Source: Cucumibacter marinus DSM 18995 (lineage in GTDB: Bacteria > Pseudomonadota > Alphaproteobacteria > Rhizobiales > Devosiaceae). Taken from it: a stretch of DNA of 64,000 nucleotides. Position numbers and translations under genes: made by a program. The DNA is taken from positions 502,936 through 566,935 of the forward strand of contig NZ_AUCR01000002.1 in assembly GCF_000429865.1 (NCBI RefSeq), in the 5' to 3' direction. This document shows, in pieces, positions 7,550 to 16,452 of the stretch (position 1 is the first letter of the stretch; each line of letters starts with the position of its first letter). The notes beneath the pieces are model-generated. The model did no database searches. It worked only from the letters and a program-made list of their open reading frames with translations, and was not told the origin of the DNA.

Positions 7550-9430
7550 ATGAATGCAATACGCCGGATCGACATCGCACTAAGCCGGATGGTGCCGGCC
7601 CATCACGCCTTGCGTCAGCATGAGCGCCGGCGGATCAAGAATTTCCTGATCAGCAGCTTCGTGGCGCCGTTGTGTGCGCTGCCCACCATCATCGCGCTCG
7701 CCATGCTGGATCCCGATCCGGTGAGCCATCTCGGCATACTCGGTCTCGCGGTCATGCTCTACTGGCCACTCGCGGCGGTGTTTCTCAAATGGCCGCAGAC
7801 CTATGTGCCGATGGTCGTGAGCGCGTTGGCCACCTTCACCTTCACCGTGTTCTGGACCGCCTATCACTATGGAGGGCTGACTTCGCCGCTTCTGGTGTGG
7901 ACGGTTGTCATCCCCGTCATGACCTTCTTTCTGCTGGGCGACAGGCCGCGGGTGCGCTGGCTGGTGGCGCTGCAATTCGCGGGTGGCTTCGGCGTGATGG
8001 GCGCATGCGGGTTGGCATTCGGCTATCCTGAGAGCGTGCCCACGGAAGCGCTGGTGTGGCCGGGGCTGATGTCGATCGTAGCGGCGGCCGGCTATGCGGC
8101 GGTAACCTCTGCCTTCGATGCGGCAATCGTCGAATCGCAATCGACATTGTTGAAGGAGATCGATCGCAGCCAGGACGCGATGGCGGCGCTGACCGCGGCC
8201 AAGGAGATTGCCGAGCGCGCCAATGGTGCCAAATCCGAATTCCTCGCCAAGATGAGCCATGAACTGCGTACGCCGCTCAATGCGGTGATCGGCTATTCGG
8301 AAATCCTGCTCGAAGACGCGGAGCTCGACGGCAATACCGAGCAGATCCCTGACCTTCAAAAGATCAGCGCCGCCGGCAAGCACCTGCTGGCGATGGTCAA
8401 TGACATCCTCGATATCTCCAAGATCGAGGCCGGGAAAATGCAGCTCAATATCGAGGAAATTTCGCTCGGCGGATTGCTCGACGAAGTCGAAGCCACCGGC
8501 CGCCCGCTCGCAGACAAGCACAAGAACAAGCTGGTCATCGAACGCGGCGCCAATCTGGGCGAGATGTATTCGGACCCGACAAAGCTGCGCCAGGCGATTT
8601 TCAACCTTGTCAGCAACGCCGCCAAATTCACTCACGAGGGCACGATCAGCGTCACCATGCGCCGCAATGCCTATGAGGACGGTGAGCGGGTGAGCATCAC
8701 GGTCTCCGACACCGGGATCGGGATCGACAAGGAAGACCAGAAAAACCTGTTCAACAATTTCACCCAGGCCAACAATTCGATCTCTGCCAAATATGGCGGG
8801 ACCGGGCTTGGCCTTTCGCTCAGCCGCCGGCTTTGCCAGCTCATGGGCGGTGACCTGACGTTCAAGAGCGCCAAGGGCAAGGGCTCGACCTTCACCATCG
8901 ATATTCCTGCCCATTGTCCCGGCTATTCGGCGGGCGAAGCGGGTCTCGATGCAGCCATGGAGGCCGCGGATCCGGGGCGCCGGGCGCCGGCCGTGGTTTC
9001 GGCAATCACCGATCGGGGCGAGGCGCCGCGTGTTCTGATCGTCGACGATGACCCGGCATTCCTCGATCTCGCGGAACGGCTGCTGGTCAAGGAAGGGCTG
9101 CGTCCGATCATGACCGACAGCCCGCAAAGCTGCGTGCAGGTAGCGCGCGCCACGCGGCCATCGGTGATTTTCCTCGATGTGCTGATGCCCGGATACAATG
9201 GCTGGGACGTGCTCTCGATGATCAAGGCAGATGATCAGCTCGCCGACACGCCGGTGGTGATGCTGTCGGTCGCCGAAGAACGGCTCAAGGCGATCGAGAA
9301 CGGGGCCGACGGATGTCTCGTCAAGCCGCTCGACGCCGAGAAGATTCACACCCAGTTCGCGCGTCTCGGCATTCATGTGCCGCAAGACGAAGAGATCGAG
9401 ATCGAGACAGCTGTTGTAGTCAATGGTTGA
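7550..9430 (+). CDS. membrane hybrid histidine kinase with C-terminal receiver
   Basis: A 626-residue protein. AGGGG (7536-7540) sits nine bases before the ATG at 7550; an in-frame ATG at 7541 lies too close to it. About six transmembrane helices occupy residues 30-205, with little periplasmic sequence. A coiled linker leads to HisKA ([18 protein letters not shown], phospho-acceptor His237) and HATPase_c, with N box [16 protein letters not shown] and [13 protein letters not shown] receiver follows ([18 protein letters not shown], Asp543). It autophosphorylates and probably relays to the adjacent single-domain receiver at 9461. The signal is unknown; the membrane sensor is of a generic multi-pass type. 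Confidence 0.93.
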   Translation: MNAIRRIDIALSRMVPAHHALRQHERRRIKNFLISSFVAPLCALPTIIALAMLDPDPVSHLGILGLAVMLYWPLAAVFLKWPQTYVPMVVSALATFTFTVFWTAYHYGGLTSPLLVWTVVIPVMTFFLLGDRPRVRWLVALQFAGGFGVMGACGLAFGYPESVPTEALVWPGLMSIVAAAGYAAVTSAFDAAIVESQSTLLKEIDRSQDAMAALTAAKEIAERANGAKSEFLAKMSHELRTPLNAVIGYSEILLEDAELDGNTEQIPDLQKISAAGKHLLAMVNDILDISKIEAGKMQLNIEEISLGGLLDEVEATGRPLADKHKNKLVIERGANLGEMYSDPTKLRQAIFNLVSNAAKFTHEGTISVTMRRNAYEDGERVSITVSDTGIGIDKEDQKNLFNNFTQANNSISAKYGGTGLGLSLSRRLCQLMGGDLTFKSAKGKGSTFTIDIPAHCPGYSAGEAGLDAAMEAADPGRRAPAVVSAITDRGEAPRVLIVDDDPAFLDLAERLLVKEGLRPIMTDSPQSCVQVARATRPSVIFLDVLMPGYNGWDVLSMIKADDQLADTPVVMLSVAEERLKAIENGADGCLVKPLDAEKIHTQFARLGIHVPQDEEIEIETAVVVNG

Positions 9431-9460
9431 ACCTGGGCTGACCCGAAGGGAGGGAACGAA

Positions 9461-9838
9461 ATGACACGAATCCTGATGGTCGAGGACAATGAGATCAACC
9501 GCGACGTCCTTGGTCGCCGGCTGGTGCGCCGCGGCTACGAGGTCGAGTATGCCGTCGATGGGCCAAGCGGCGTCGCGGCCGCCGCATCGGTGAGACCTGA
9601 CCTTATTCTCATGGATATCGGGCTCGGGGAAATGTGCGGCTGTGAGGCGACGCGCCGGATCAAGGCAAACGGGGAGACGGCCCACATCCCGGTGATCGCC
9701 TTGACAGCCAGCGCTTTTGAAACCGACCGGCAGAATGCCCTCAATGCCGGCTGTATCGATTTCGATACCAAGCCTGTCGATCTGCCACGGCTGCTCGAAA
9801 AGATCGAGAAGGCGCTGGCGGCGCGCAACGCTGCCTGA
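9461..9838 (+). CDS. single-domain response regulator (CheY/DivK-like)
   Basis: A 125-residue receiver with no output domain. It has the acidic pocket MVEDNEINRD, the phospho-acceptor Asp52 in LILMDIGL, Thr/Ser in ALTAS, and the invariant Lys in DTKPVD. Sequence style (VEDNEINRDVLGRRLVRRGYEV) resembles the DivK-like receivers coded next to hybrid kinases. It lies 30 bases after the kinase gene, so it is the likely relay partner. GGGAGGGAACGAA precedes the ATG. A strong terminator follows. Confidence 0.93.
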   Translation: MTRILMVEDNEINRDVLGRRLVRRGYEVEYAVDGPSGVAAAASVRPDLILMDIGLGEMCGCEATRRIKANGETAHIPVIALTASAFETDRQNALNAGCIDFDTKPVDLPRLLEKIEKALAARNAA

Positions 9839-9867
9839 GATCCTTGCCTGAAACAGGTGTTTGAAAG

Positions 9868-9892
9868 GCGGGCCGGCACTGGCCCGCTTTTT
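9868..9892 (+). terminator. Rho-independent terminator of the kinase-receiver operon
   Basis: Stem GCGGGCC (9868-9874) / GGCCCGC (9881-9887) with a GGCACT loop, followed by five T residues, 30 bases after the receiver gene. Confidence 0.85.
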
Positions 9893-9936
9893 CGTGTTTG
9901 TGGAGAGACGCGTCTGGCCCGGAGGGCCGCGGCAGA

Positions 9937-10362
9937 CTAGGACGCCCGGCGCGCCAGGGCGGCTTCGGGGTCTTCTGCCTGGGCCTTCAGCATCGAGCGC
10001 AGGGTGCCGAAATCGAGCGGTTTCTGCTGTAGCCAGGGCACCGAGAGACCCAGCGATTCCGCGGTGCGCTTTGCGTCGCGCAGAACAGCTTCATCCTGAC
10101 CGCTCACGATCAGGATGCGACCCTTGAAATCGCATTCGGCCAGAAGGCCGAACAGTTCGATCGCATCGATATTGGGCATGCACATGTCGAGCGCGATGAT
10201 GTCGGGCTGCAAAGCCTTGGTCAAAGAGATCACGCCGCGCGAATCCGAGGTTGCGAACGCCTCGAAGCCGCACCGTTCAGCAACACGGACGATCAGCTCG
10301 GCCGAGGCCGCATCATCGTCGACCGCGAGGAGCCTGAGTGGCTGGGCGGTATTGGCAGGCAT
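9937..10362 (-). CDS. single-domain response regulator
   Basis: A 141-residue receiver beginning at the ATG at 10362 (MPANTAQPLRLLAVDDDA). Conserved positions are DDD at 15-17, phospho-acceptor Asp59 in IIALDMCMP, Ser in LIVSGQ and Lys114 in QQKPLD. No output domain is present. It is transcribed towards the kinase operon and divergently from the GGDEF-EAL gene. Single-domain receivers of this type often feed c-di-GMP or phosphorelay circuits, which the neighbourhood fits, but no partner is proven. Confidence 0.88.
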   Translation of the reverse strand: MPANTAQPLRLLAVDDDAASAELIVRVAERCGFEAFATSDSRGVISLTKALQPDIIALDMCMPNIDAIELFGLLAECDFKGRILIVSGQDEAVLRDAKRTAESLGLSVPWLQQKPLDFGTLRSMLKAQAEDPEAALARRAS

Positions 10363-10784
10363 ACACTCACCGTTTCCTTTTCTGGAACCCGGTCCATGAT
10401 TGGATCCAGGTCCTTTTGCGGTGCCAAGTCCAAAAGCGGTATAGAGGAGTTTGCTTTCCAAACCGTTATTATCCGGACAGTTGGTCGCAGCCGTCAAGAC
10501 ACGCGAAATACGTGCAAATACCGCGAGCTAGATACAATAGTTCATGTGCTCACATGATATGGCCGTCGCCTGTATCCTCCGGTCAGCCCCGTTTAGAGGC
10601 AGGCAACGGGCAGGGCTGCCGGCTGCCGCTTTCACATTTCCGAAAGCCCGGTAACACCTTGCTAACCCTTCTGAAAATCTTTGTTGTTTCTAGTGCTTAA
10701 GAGGGGGAGCCAAACCGCTCCCATTACGCAAATTTAAGCGTTGGGGCTCACAGTTTCGCCCGGGAATGAGCAGGAGACGCAGCC
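10363..10784. promoter_or_regulatory. divergent intergenic region with an inverted repeat
   Basis: No gene is seen in these 422 bases, which separate a receiver gene (minus) from the GGDEF-EAL gene (plus). At 10542-10557 lies a seven-base inverted repeat with a two-base spacer, TCATGTGCTCACATGA, a plausible operator. At 10705-10722 GGGAGC/GCTCCC form a small hairpin in the probable leader of the GGDEF-EAL transcript, with no T tract. Promoters for both genes should lie here, but none stands out. Confidence 0.5.
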
Positions 10785-13178
10785 TTGCGCTTCTTATGGG
10801 ATTTTTTGGATGGCACGACTTCCGGGCCGGATGGCGGCCAGGGGGTCAAGCAGAATGCGAGGGCATTACTGCGCTTCGAACAGGTGCGCGCCATCGTTCG
10901 GATGACGCCGGCGGCGGTGGCGAGTTCCGCCTGCGCCTCACTGATTTTGCTTGCGGTGTGTTTCCACACCGGGCTGTTGCCGACGCTGTTGATCTGGATC
11001 GGGGCGCTGGCGGTCATGCAGTTGATCGGGCTGCGCGCCTGGTGGCGATCCCGCCAGATGGCGCACAAGCCCGAGAACGCAAACAAAGCGATGCGTCATG
11101 CGGTCGGCAATGCCTTCGTGCAAGGGGCGATCTGGGGTTTCGTGCCGATCCTGTTCTTCGCCGAACCGGATGTATCGATGCGGATCGCGGCGTGTATCGC
11201 GGTGATCGCCGGCATGTGCGCGGCGGCCATGGCATTGATGACCGTGCCGCGCGCGACGCTCGCCTTCACCGTGCCGGTGATCGCAGCCACCGTCTGGGCC
11301 GCGCATACCAGCCTGGTGCCAAGCGAGGCCAATGTGGTGACGATTCTCGTCATCGCTTTCGGCGTGATCGTCAATTTCATCTCGCTGGTTTATGCGCGGG
11401 GCTTCGTGCGCAATCTGATTTCGATCTATGAGGTCAAGGAGCAAAAGGACATCATCGGTCTGCTGCTCAAGGAATTCGAAGAGAACTCGAGCGACTGGCT
11501 TTGGGAATTCGACCGCACGGGCCGGATTGACCGGGTGTCCAACAGGTTTGCCGCGGCTGCCGGCTGCAATCGCTCGAGCCTCGTCGGGCGTGATTTCGGC
11601 GGTTATCTCAATTCGATTACCGAGGAAGACGATCCGCATGTGGCGCGCATCCTGAATGCGATTGCGCAGCGCGCGACCTTCCATGACATCGAAGTCCGCA
11701 TCAAATCCGAACAGTCCGAGCGCTGGTGGAAACTGACCGGCAAGCCGGCCTTTGACCAGTTCGGCGATTATGTCGGCTATATCGGTACGGGCTCGGACGT
11801 GTCTGCGCGCAAGCTTGCGGAGCGCCGCATCAACATGCTGGCGCATAATGATCCGCTGACAGGGCTTTTAAACCGCGCCAAGTTCACAGAACAGCTGGCG
11901 CATGCGGTGGCCCGGCTCGAGCGCTATGGCTCGCCATTTGCCGTCCTCTATCTCGATCTCGACCAGTTCAAGCTGGTGAACGATACGCTGGGTCACATGG
12001 CAGGCGACAAGCTGCTGCTGCAGGTGGCAGACCGTATTCGCCAGGTGGTGCGCCAGACCGATTGCGTGGCGCGTCTCGGTGGTGACGAGTTCGCGGTGAT
12101 CATGGGTGATGATTGCACCAATGATCAGGCGGCCTTGGTGGCCACCCGGCTGATCGAGCGGATTTGTGAGCCCTATGAGATCGAACACGAAGTCGTGCAG
12201 ATCGGGCTGAGCGTCGGGATCGCCATGGCGCCGATCAATGGCACGCGGCCGGACCAGCTTCTGCGCAATGCCGACCTGGCGCTCTATCGCGCCAAGGATG
12301 AGGGCAGGGGAACGTATCGCTTCTTCGAAAGCCGCATGGATTCAGAGGTGCGCGAGCGCCGCATGCTGGAGCTCGAACTGCGCCAGGCGGTCGAGGATGG
12401 CCAGCTCACACTGCATTACCAACCGCTCGTCACTGCCCGCAGCGGTCGTACGATCGCTTTTGAGGCGCTGATGCGCTGGCATCACCCGATCCGGGGCATG
12501 GTGCCGCCGATCGAATTCATTCCGATTGCCGAGCAGTCGGGTTTGATCATGGAGATCGGCGACTGGACGATTCGTGAGGCCTGCCGTACCGCATCGCGCT
12601 GGCCGGAGGGGCTGTCGGTTGCCGTCAATCTCTCCGCGAAGCACTTCAAGATGTCGGACATCGTCCAGGTTGTGACCGATGCGCTTGATGACACAGGACT
12701 AGCCTCGGAACGGCTTGAACTGGAAATCACCGAGAGCCTGTTGATCGAGAATCCAGATGAGGTGATCGGCAAGCTGCGGCAGCTCAAGGATCTGGGCGTC
12801 ACCATCGCCATGGATGATTTCGGCACCGGCTATTCGAGCCTCGCCTATCTGATGAAATTCCCCTTCGACAAGATCAAGATCGACAAGAGCTTCATCGACC
12901 GGTCGGGGGGCGACCCGGTGGCCCGCGATATCCTGAGGGCGGTCGCGACACTCGGGAAGTCGCTCAAGATCGAGATCACCGCCGAAGGCGTCGAGACCGA
13001 AGAACAGGTCGCCTTCCTCAGAGAAATCGGCTGCGATCAGTTGCAGGGCTTCTATTTCGCCAAGCCGCTCAACAAGCGGGACATGGCGCGCTACCTGCTG
13101 CGCCGGTTCACCACCGACCGCGCCGAAGAAATGGAACGCGCCGCCGCCACGCCTGCAATCCGGAAGGTGGCGGGCTGA
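10785..13178 (+). CDS. membrane PAS-GGDEF-EAL protein (c-di-GMP turnover)
   Basis: A 797-residue protein using a TTG start (10785) with AGGAG nine bases upstream. About six transmembrane helices lie in residues 38-210, then a PAS domain (about 225-350, SSDWLWEFDRTGRIDRVSNRF). The GGDEF domain has an intact GGDEF motif at 432-436 and an inhibitory I-site RQTD five residues before it. The EAL domain has EALMRW from residue 560 and later motifs (NLSAKHF, EITESLL, DDFGTGYSS, KIDKSFI) that look catalytically complete. It may therefore make or degrade c-di-GMP; which activity dominates cannot be told. Position beside a phosphorelay suggests linked control. Confidence 0.93.
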   Translation: MRFLWDFLDGTTSGPDGGQGVKQNARALLRFEQVRAIVRMTPAAVASSACASLILLAVCFHTGLLPTLLIWIGALAVMQLIGLRAWWRSRQMAHKPENANKAMRHAVGNAFVQGAIWGFVPILFFAEPDVSMRIAACIAVIAGMCAAAMALMTVPRATLAFTVPVIAATVWAAHTSLVPSEANVVTILVIAFGVIVNFISLVYARGFVRNLISIYEVKEQKDIIGLLLKEFEENSSDWLWEFDRTGRIDRVSNRFAAAAGCNRSSLVGRDFGGYLNSITEEDDPHVARILNAIAQRATFHDIEVRIKSEQSERWWKLTGKPAFDQFGDYVGYIGTGSDVSARKLAERRINMLAHNDPLTGLLNRAKFTEQLAHAVARLERYGSPFAVLYLDLDQFKLVNDTLGHMAGDKLLLQVADRIRQVVRQTDCVARLGGDEFAVIMGDDCTNDQAALVATRLIERICEPYEIEHEVVQIGLSVGIAMAPINGTRPDQLLRNADLALYRAKDEGRGTYRFFESRMDSEVRERRMLELELRQAVEDGQLTLHYQPLVTARSGRTIAFEALMRWHHPIRGMVPPIEFIPIAEQSGLIMEIGDWTIREACRTASRWPEGLSVAVNLSAKHFKMSDIVQVVTDALDDTGLASERLELEITESLLIENPDEVIGKLRQLKDLGVTIAMDDFGTGYSSLAYLMKFPFDKIKIDKSFIDRSGGDPVARDILRAVATLGKSLKIEITAEGVETEEQVAFLREIGCDQLQGFYFAKPLNKRDMARYLLRRFTTDRAEEMERAAATPAIRKVAG

Positions 13179-13210
13179 CCCCAAAACACCAATTCGACCT
13201 CCAATCGAAA

Positions 13211-13239
13211 AGGGCCGGCGCAAAGCCGGCCCTTGTTTT
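13211..13239. terminator. bidirectional terminator
   Basis: Perfect nine-base stem AGGGCCGGC (13211-13219) / GCCGGCCCT (13225-13233), loop GCAAA, followed on the plus strand by TGTTTTTTG. It lies between the convergent GGDEF-EAL and dps genes. Confidence 0.85.
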
Positions 13240-13268
13240 TTGTCGGTTTTTCCGTGGTGGCGCCAAGC

Positions 13269-13772
13269 CTATTTGGCGGTGATGGCGCGCAGCATCCAGA
13301 TCGCCTTCTCGTGGAAAGTGATGCGTGCCGTCAGCATATCGGCGGTCACGATATCTTTCTGCTCCTCGGCGAGTTCGGCCGTTTCGCGAAAGCGGCGGGC
13401 AACGGCCTCATGGTCGTTGACCAGGGTCTTGAGCATCTCGGCGGCCTCGAGTGTGTCGTCTTTTTCCTCGGTGACGACGGATTCGTCGAGCATCTTCGAG
13501 ATGCTGCCCGGTGCCGGGTGCCCCAGGGCACGCACGCGCTCGGCAAGATCGTCGGCAGCCTCGAACAGATCCTGATAGTGCTCTTCGGTCAGGTTATGGA
13601 TCGAGAAGAACAGCGGACCCACCACGTTCCAGTGGAAGGCCTGGGTCTTGATCATCAGGACATATGTATCGGCTAGGCAGCCCTCGAGGGCATGGGCCAG
13701 TTTGGCCGTGCTGTTGATACCGGTTTCCGGTTCGGTGACGGTGGCTTCCGTGCGCAGAACGCTGGTCGACAT
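13269..13772 (-). CDS. dps: Dps-family DNA-binding ferritin
   Basis: A 167-residue ferritin-like four-helix protein. The Dps ferroxidase ligands are present with exact family spacing: His47 (FHWNV), His59 (SIHNL), Asp74 and Glu78 (AADDLAER). Dps forms a dodecamer that oxidises Fe(II) with peroxide, stores iron and can coat DNA in starvation. The N-terminus is short, with few basic residues, so DNA binding is uncertain. GGAGG lies about six bases before the ATG. It is divergent from the glycogen operon, a sensible neighbour for a stationary-phase protein. Confidence 0.93.
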   Translation of the reverse strand: MSTSVLRTEATVTEPETGINSTAKLAHALEGCLADTYVLMIKTQAFHWNVVGPLFFSIHNLTEEHYQDLFEAADDLAERVRALGHPAPGSISKMLDESVVTEEKDDTLEAAEMLKTLVNDHEAVARRFRETAELAEEQKDIVTADMLTARITFHEKAIWMLRAITAK

Positions 13773-13971
13773 GTTTGCCTCCTTATTTGCGCTGAATTGC
13801 TGTCGGATGTCGTGCCCGGGATGGGCACATGGATCACCACCACAACGCGCCAGCCGCGAAGGGGTTGCATGAAAATGCGCGGCTGACCCTCATAATCTGC
13901 ATGTGACAAACTACGGGCACTATTGCAGTATTGGTGTCAGGGAGGCCCCATCCGTATTCAAGGAGGATGCG

Positions 13972-16449
13972 ATGGCCAAAAAACCGGTTGTACTCGATGC
14001 ACCCCGTCCGGAGCCCCGGGCGAAGGATGCTGACACGCTGGCTTCGGAGATTCTGGAGCGGTTGACTTATTCGGTCGGCAAGGACCCGATCGTTGCACGG
14101 CCCCATGACTGGCTGACGGCGACCATTCTCGCAGTGCGGGCGCGGATCGTCGACAAGTGGATGGAGTCAACGCGCGCCACCTATGCGCGCGAAGACAAGC
14201 GGGTCTATTACCTGTCGCTCGAATTTCTGATCGGGCGGCTGTTGCGCGATGCCATGTCCAATCTGGGCCTGATGGACCAGATCAAGGATGCGCTGTCGCG
14301 CTTCGATGTGGAATTCGAGGCCATACTGGAACTCGAGCCGGATGCGGCGCTCGGCAATGGCGGGCTCGGTCGTCTGGCGGCTTGCTTCCTTGAATCGATG
14401 TCGACCATCAAGGTGCCGGCCTATGGCTATGGCATCCGCTATCAGCATGGGCTTTTCCGCCAGGAAATGGCCGATGGCTGGCAGGTGGAACTGCCCGAGG
14501 AATGGCTGGCGCATGGCAACCCCTGGGAATTCGAGCGCCGCGAAGCCGCGTATGAAATCGGCTTTGGCGGTACCGTCGATGCGCATACCGATGATGAAGG
14601 CGAAGTGCATCATCATTGGCGCCCGGCCGAAAAGGTGCTGGCTGTCGCCTTCGATACACCTGTTGTCGGCTGGCGGGGGGCGCGGGTTAACACGCTGCGG
14701 CTCTGGAGCGCACAGCCGATCGATCCGATCCTCCTCGACAAGTTCAACTCCGGCGATCACATCGGCGCATTGCAGGAAAGCTCGCGCGCAGAGACGATTA
14801 CCCAGGTTCTTTATCCTGCCGATTCAACGCCTGCAGGCCAGGAATTGCGGCTGAAGCAGGAGTTCTTCTTCTCCTCCGCTTCGCTGCAGGACATCCTGCG
14901 CCGGCACCTGCAGCAATATCCCGATCTCACCAATCTGCCCGACAAGGTCGCCATTCAGCTCAACGATACGCATCCCGCGATCTCGGTGGCCGAACTGATG
15001 CGGCTGCTGGTCGATGAGCACGATCTCAAGTGGGAACAGGCCTGGGAGATCACCAAGGGCGTATTCTCCTACACCAATCATACCCTGATGCCCGAGGCGC
15101 TCGAGACCTGGCCGGTGGCGCTGGTTGAGCGGCTATTGCCGCGCCAGATGCAGATTATCTACGCGATCAACGCCGACCTCCTGCGCACGATCCGCAAGTC
15201 CCACAAGGCCGACGAAGCGCATATCGCGCAGATTTCGCTGATCGACGAACATGCCGGGCGGTATGTACGCATGGCGCAGCTCGCCTTTGTCGGCTCGCAT
15301 GCGATCAACGGGGTGTCAGCGCTTCATACGGAGCTGATGAAGAAGACCGTTTTTGCGCCGATCCACGCGATCTTCCCCGACCGCATCCAGAACAAGACCA
15401 ACGGCATCACTCCGCGGCGCTGGCTGTTCCAGTGTAATCCGGGGCTGACACGGCTGATCGAGCGCCGGATCGGCGACCGGTTCATGGATGATGCGGAGGC
15501 GCTATCTGCGCTCGCCGACCACGCGAATGATCCGGGCCTGCAAGAGCAATTCGGGCGGGTCAAACGCGAGAACAAGCAGCGCCTGGCCGATCTCATCCGC
15601 GAAAGGGTGGGGCTGAGCGTGAGCCCGGACGCCCTGTTCGACGTGCAGATCAAGCGGGTGCATGAATACAAGCGCCAGCTCCTCAACATCATCGAGACAG
15701 TGGCGCTTTACGACGCGATCCGCGCCCATCCCGAAAAGGATTGGGTGCCGCGGGTGAAGATCTTCGCCGGCAAGGCAGCCCCGGGCTACTGGAATGCCAA
15801 GTTGATCATCAAGCTGGCGAATGATGTTGCGCGGGTCATCAATTACGACCCGGCGGTGCGCGGGCTCCTGAAAGTGGTATTCCTGCCCAACTACAATGTG
15901 TCGCTTGCCGAGACGATTATTCCGGGCGCCGATCTCAGCGAACAGATTTCGACCGCCGGCATGGAAGCGGCGGGCACCGGCAACATGAAGTTCGCGCTCA
16001 ATGGCGCTCTGACCGTCGGAACCCTCGACGGGGCCAATGTCGAGATCAGGGAACGGGTCGGGCCCGAAAACATCTTCATTTTCGGCATGACCGCAGACGA
16101 GGTGGCCTCCCGCCGGGCCAACGAATATGCGCCGCGCGAAGTGATCGAGGCGTCGCCCAAGCTTGGCGAGGCGCTTGACGCCATTGCCACCGGTGTGTTT
16201 TCGCCGGACGATCCCGATCGTTATCGCGATCTGATCGGCGGGCTCTATGATCACGACTGGTTCATGGTCGCTGGTGACTTCGATGCCTATTTTGCGGTTC
16301 AGCGCCAGATCGACGATGTTTATGCCGATGCGCAGCGCTGGCAGAGCATGGCCATCCGCAACACGGCCAATGTCGGCTGGTTCTCCTCCGACAGGACCAT
16401 CGCGCAATATGCCGAGGAGATCTGGGGAATTCCAAGGACAGAAGGGTAG
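13972..16449 (+). CDS. glgP: glycogen phosphorylase
   Basis: An 825-residue enzyme. The start at 13972 has AGGAGG five bases upstream. It removes glucose-1-phosphate from alpha-1,4-glucan chain ends with pyridoxal phosphate. Landmarks are EPDAALGNGGLGRLAACFLESM near the N-terminus, QLNDTHPAISVAELMR, the VKRVHEYKRQLLNI-type segment (QIKRVHEYKRQLLNI), and the PLP site EAAGTGNMKFALNGALTVGTLDG with Lys673. Length matches the bacterial family. It is the first gene of a six-gene glycogen operon, three bases before glgB, so breakdown is co-expressed with synthesis. Confidence 0.97.
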   Translation: MAKKPVVLDAPRPEPRAKDADTLASEILERLTYSVGKDPIVARPHDWLTATILAVRARIVDKWMESTRATYAREDKRVYYLSLEFLIGRLLRDAMSNLGLMDQIKDALSRFDVEFEAILELEPDAALGNGGLGRLAACFLESMSTIKVPAYGYGIRYQHGLFRQEMADGWQVELPEEWLAHGNPWEFERREAAYEIGFGGTVDAHTDDEGEVHHHWRPAEKVLAVAFDTPVVGWRGARVNTLRLWSAQPIDPILLDKFNSGDHIGALQESSRAETITQVLYPADSTPAGQELRLKQEFFFSSASLQDILRRHLQQYPDLTNLPDKVAIQLNDTHPAISVAELMRLLVDEHDLKWEQAWEITKGVFSYTNHTLMPEALETWPVALVERLLPRQMQIIYAINADLLRTIRKSHKADEAHIAQISLIDEHAGRYVRMAQLAFVGSHAINGVSALHTELMKKTVFAPIHAIFPDRIQNKTNGITPRRWLFQCNPGLTRLIERRIGDRFMDDAEALSALADHANDPGLQEQFGRVKRENKQRLADLIRERVGLSVSPDALFDVQIKRVHEYKRQLLNIIETVALYDAIRAHPEKDWVPRVKIFAGKAAPGYWNAKLIIKLANDVARVINYDPAVRGLLKVVFLPNYNVSLAETIIPGADLSEQISTAGMEAAGTGNMKFALNGALTVGTLDGANVEIRERVGPENIFIFGMTADEVASRRANEYAPREVIEASPKLGEALDAIATGVFSPDDPDRYRDLIGGLYDHDWFMVAGDFDAYFAVQRQIDDVYADAQRWQSMAIRNTANVGWFSSDRTIAQYAEEIWGIPRTEG

Positions 16450-16452
16450 CTC

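Noticed and set aside
7580..9685. 701-residue open frame on the minus strand
   Set aside because: It lies entirely opposite the hybrid kinase and the start of its receiver. High GC and codon bias keep the antisense frame open; the sequence is His/Arg-rich with no family.
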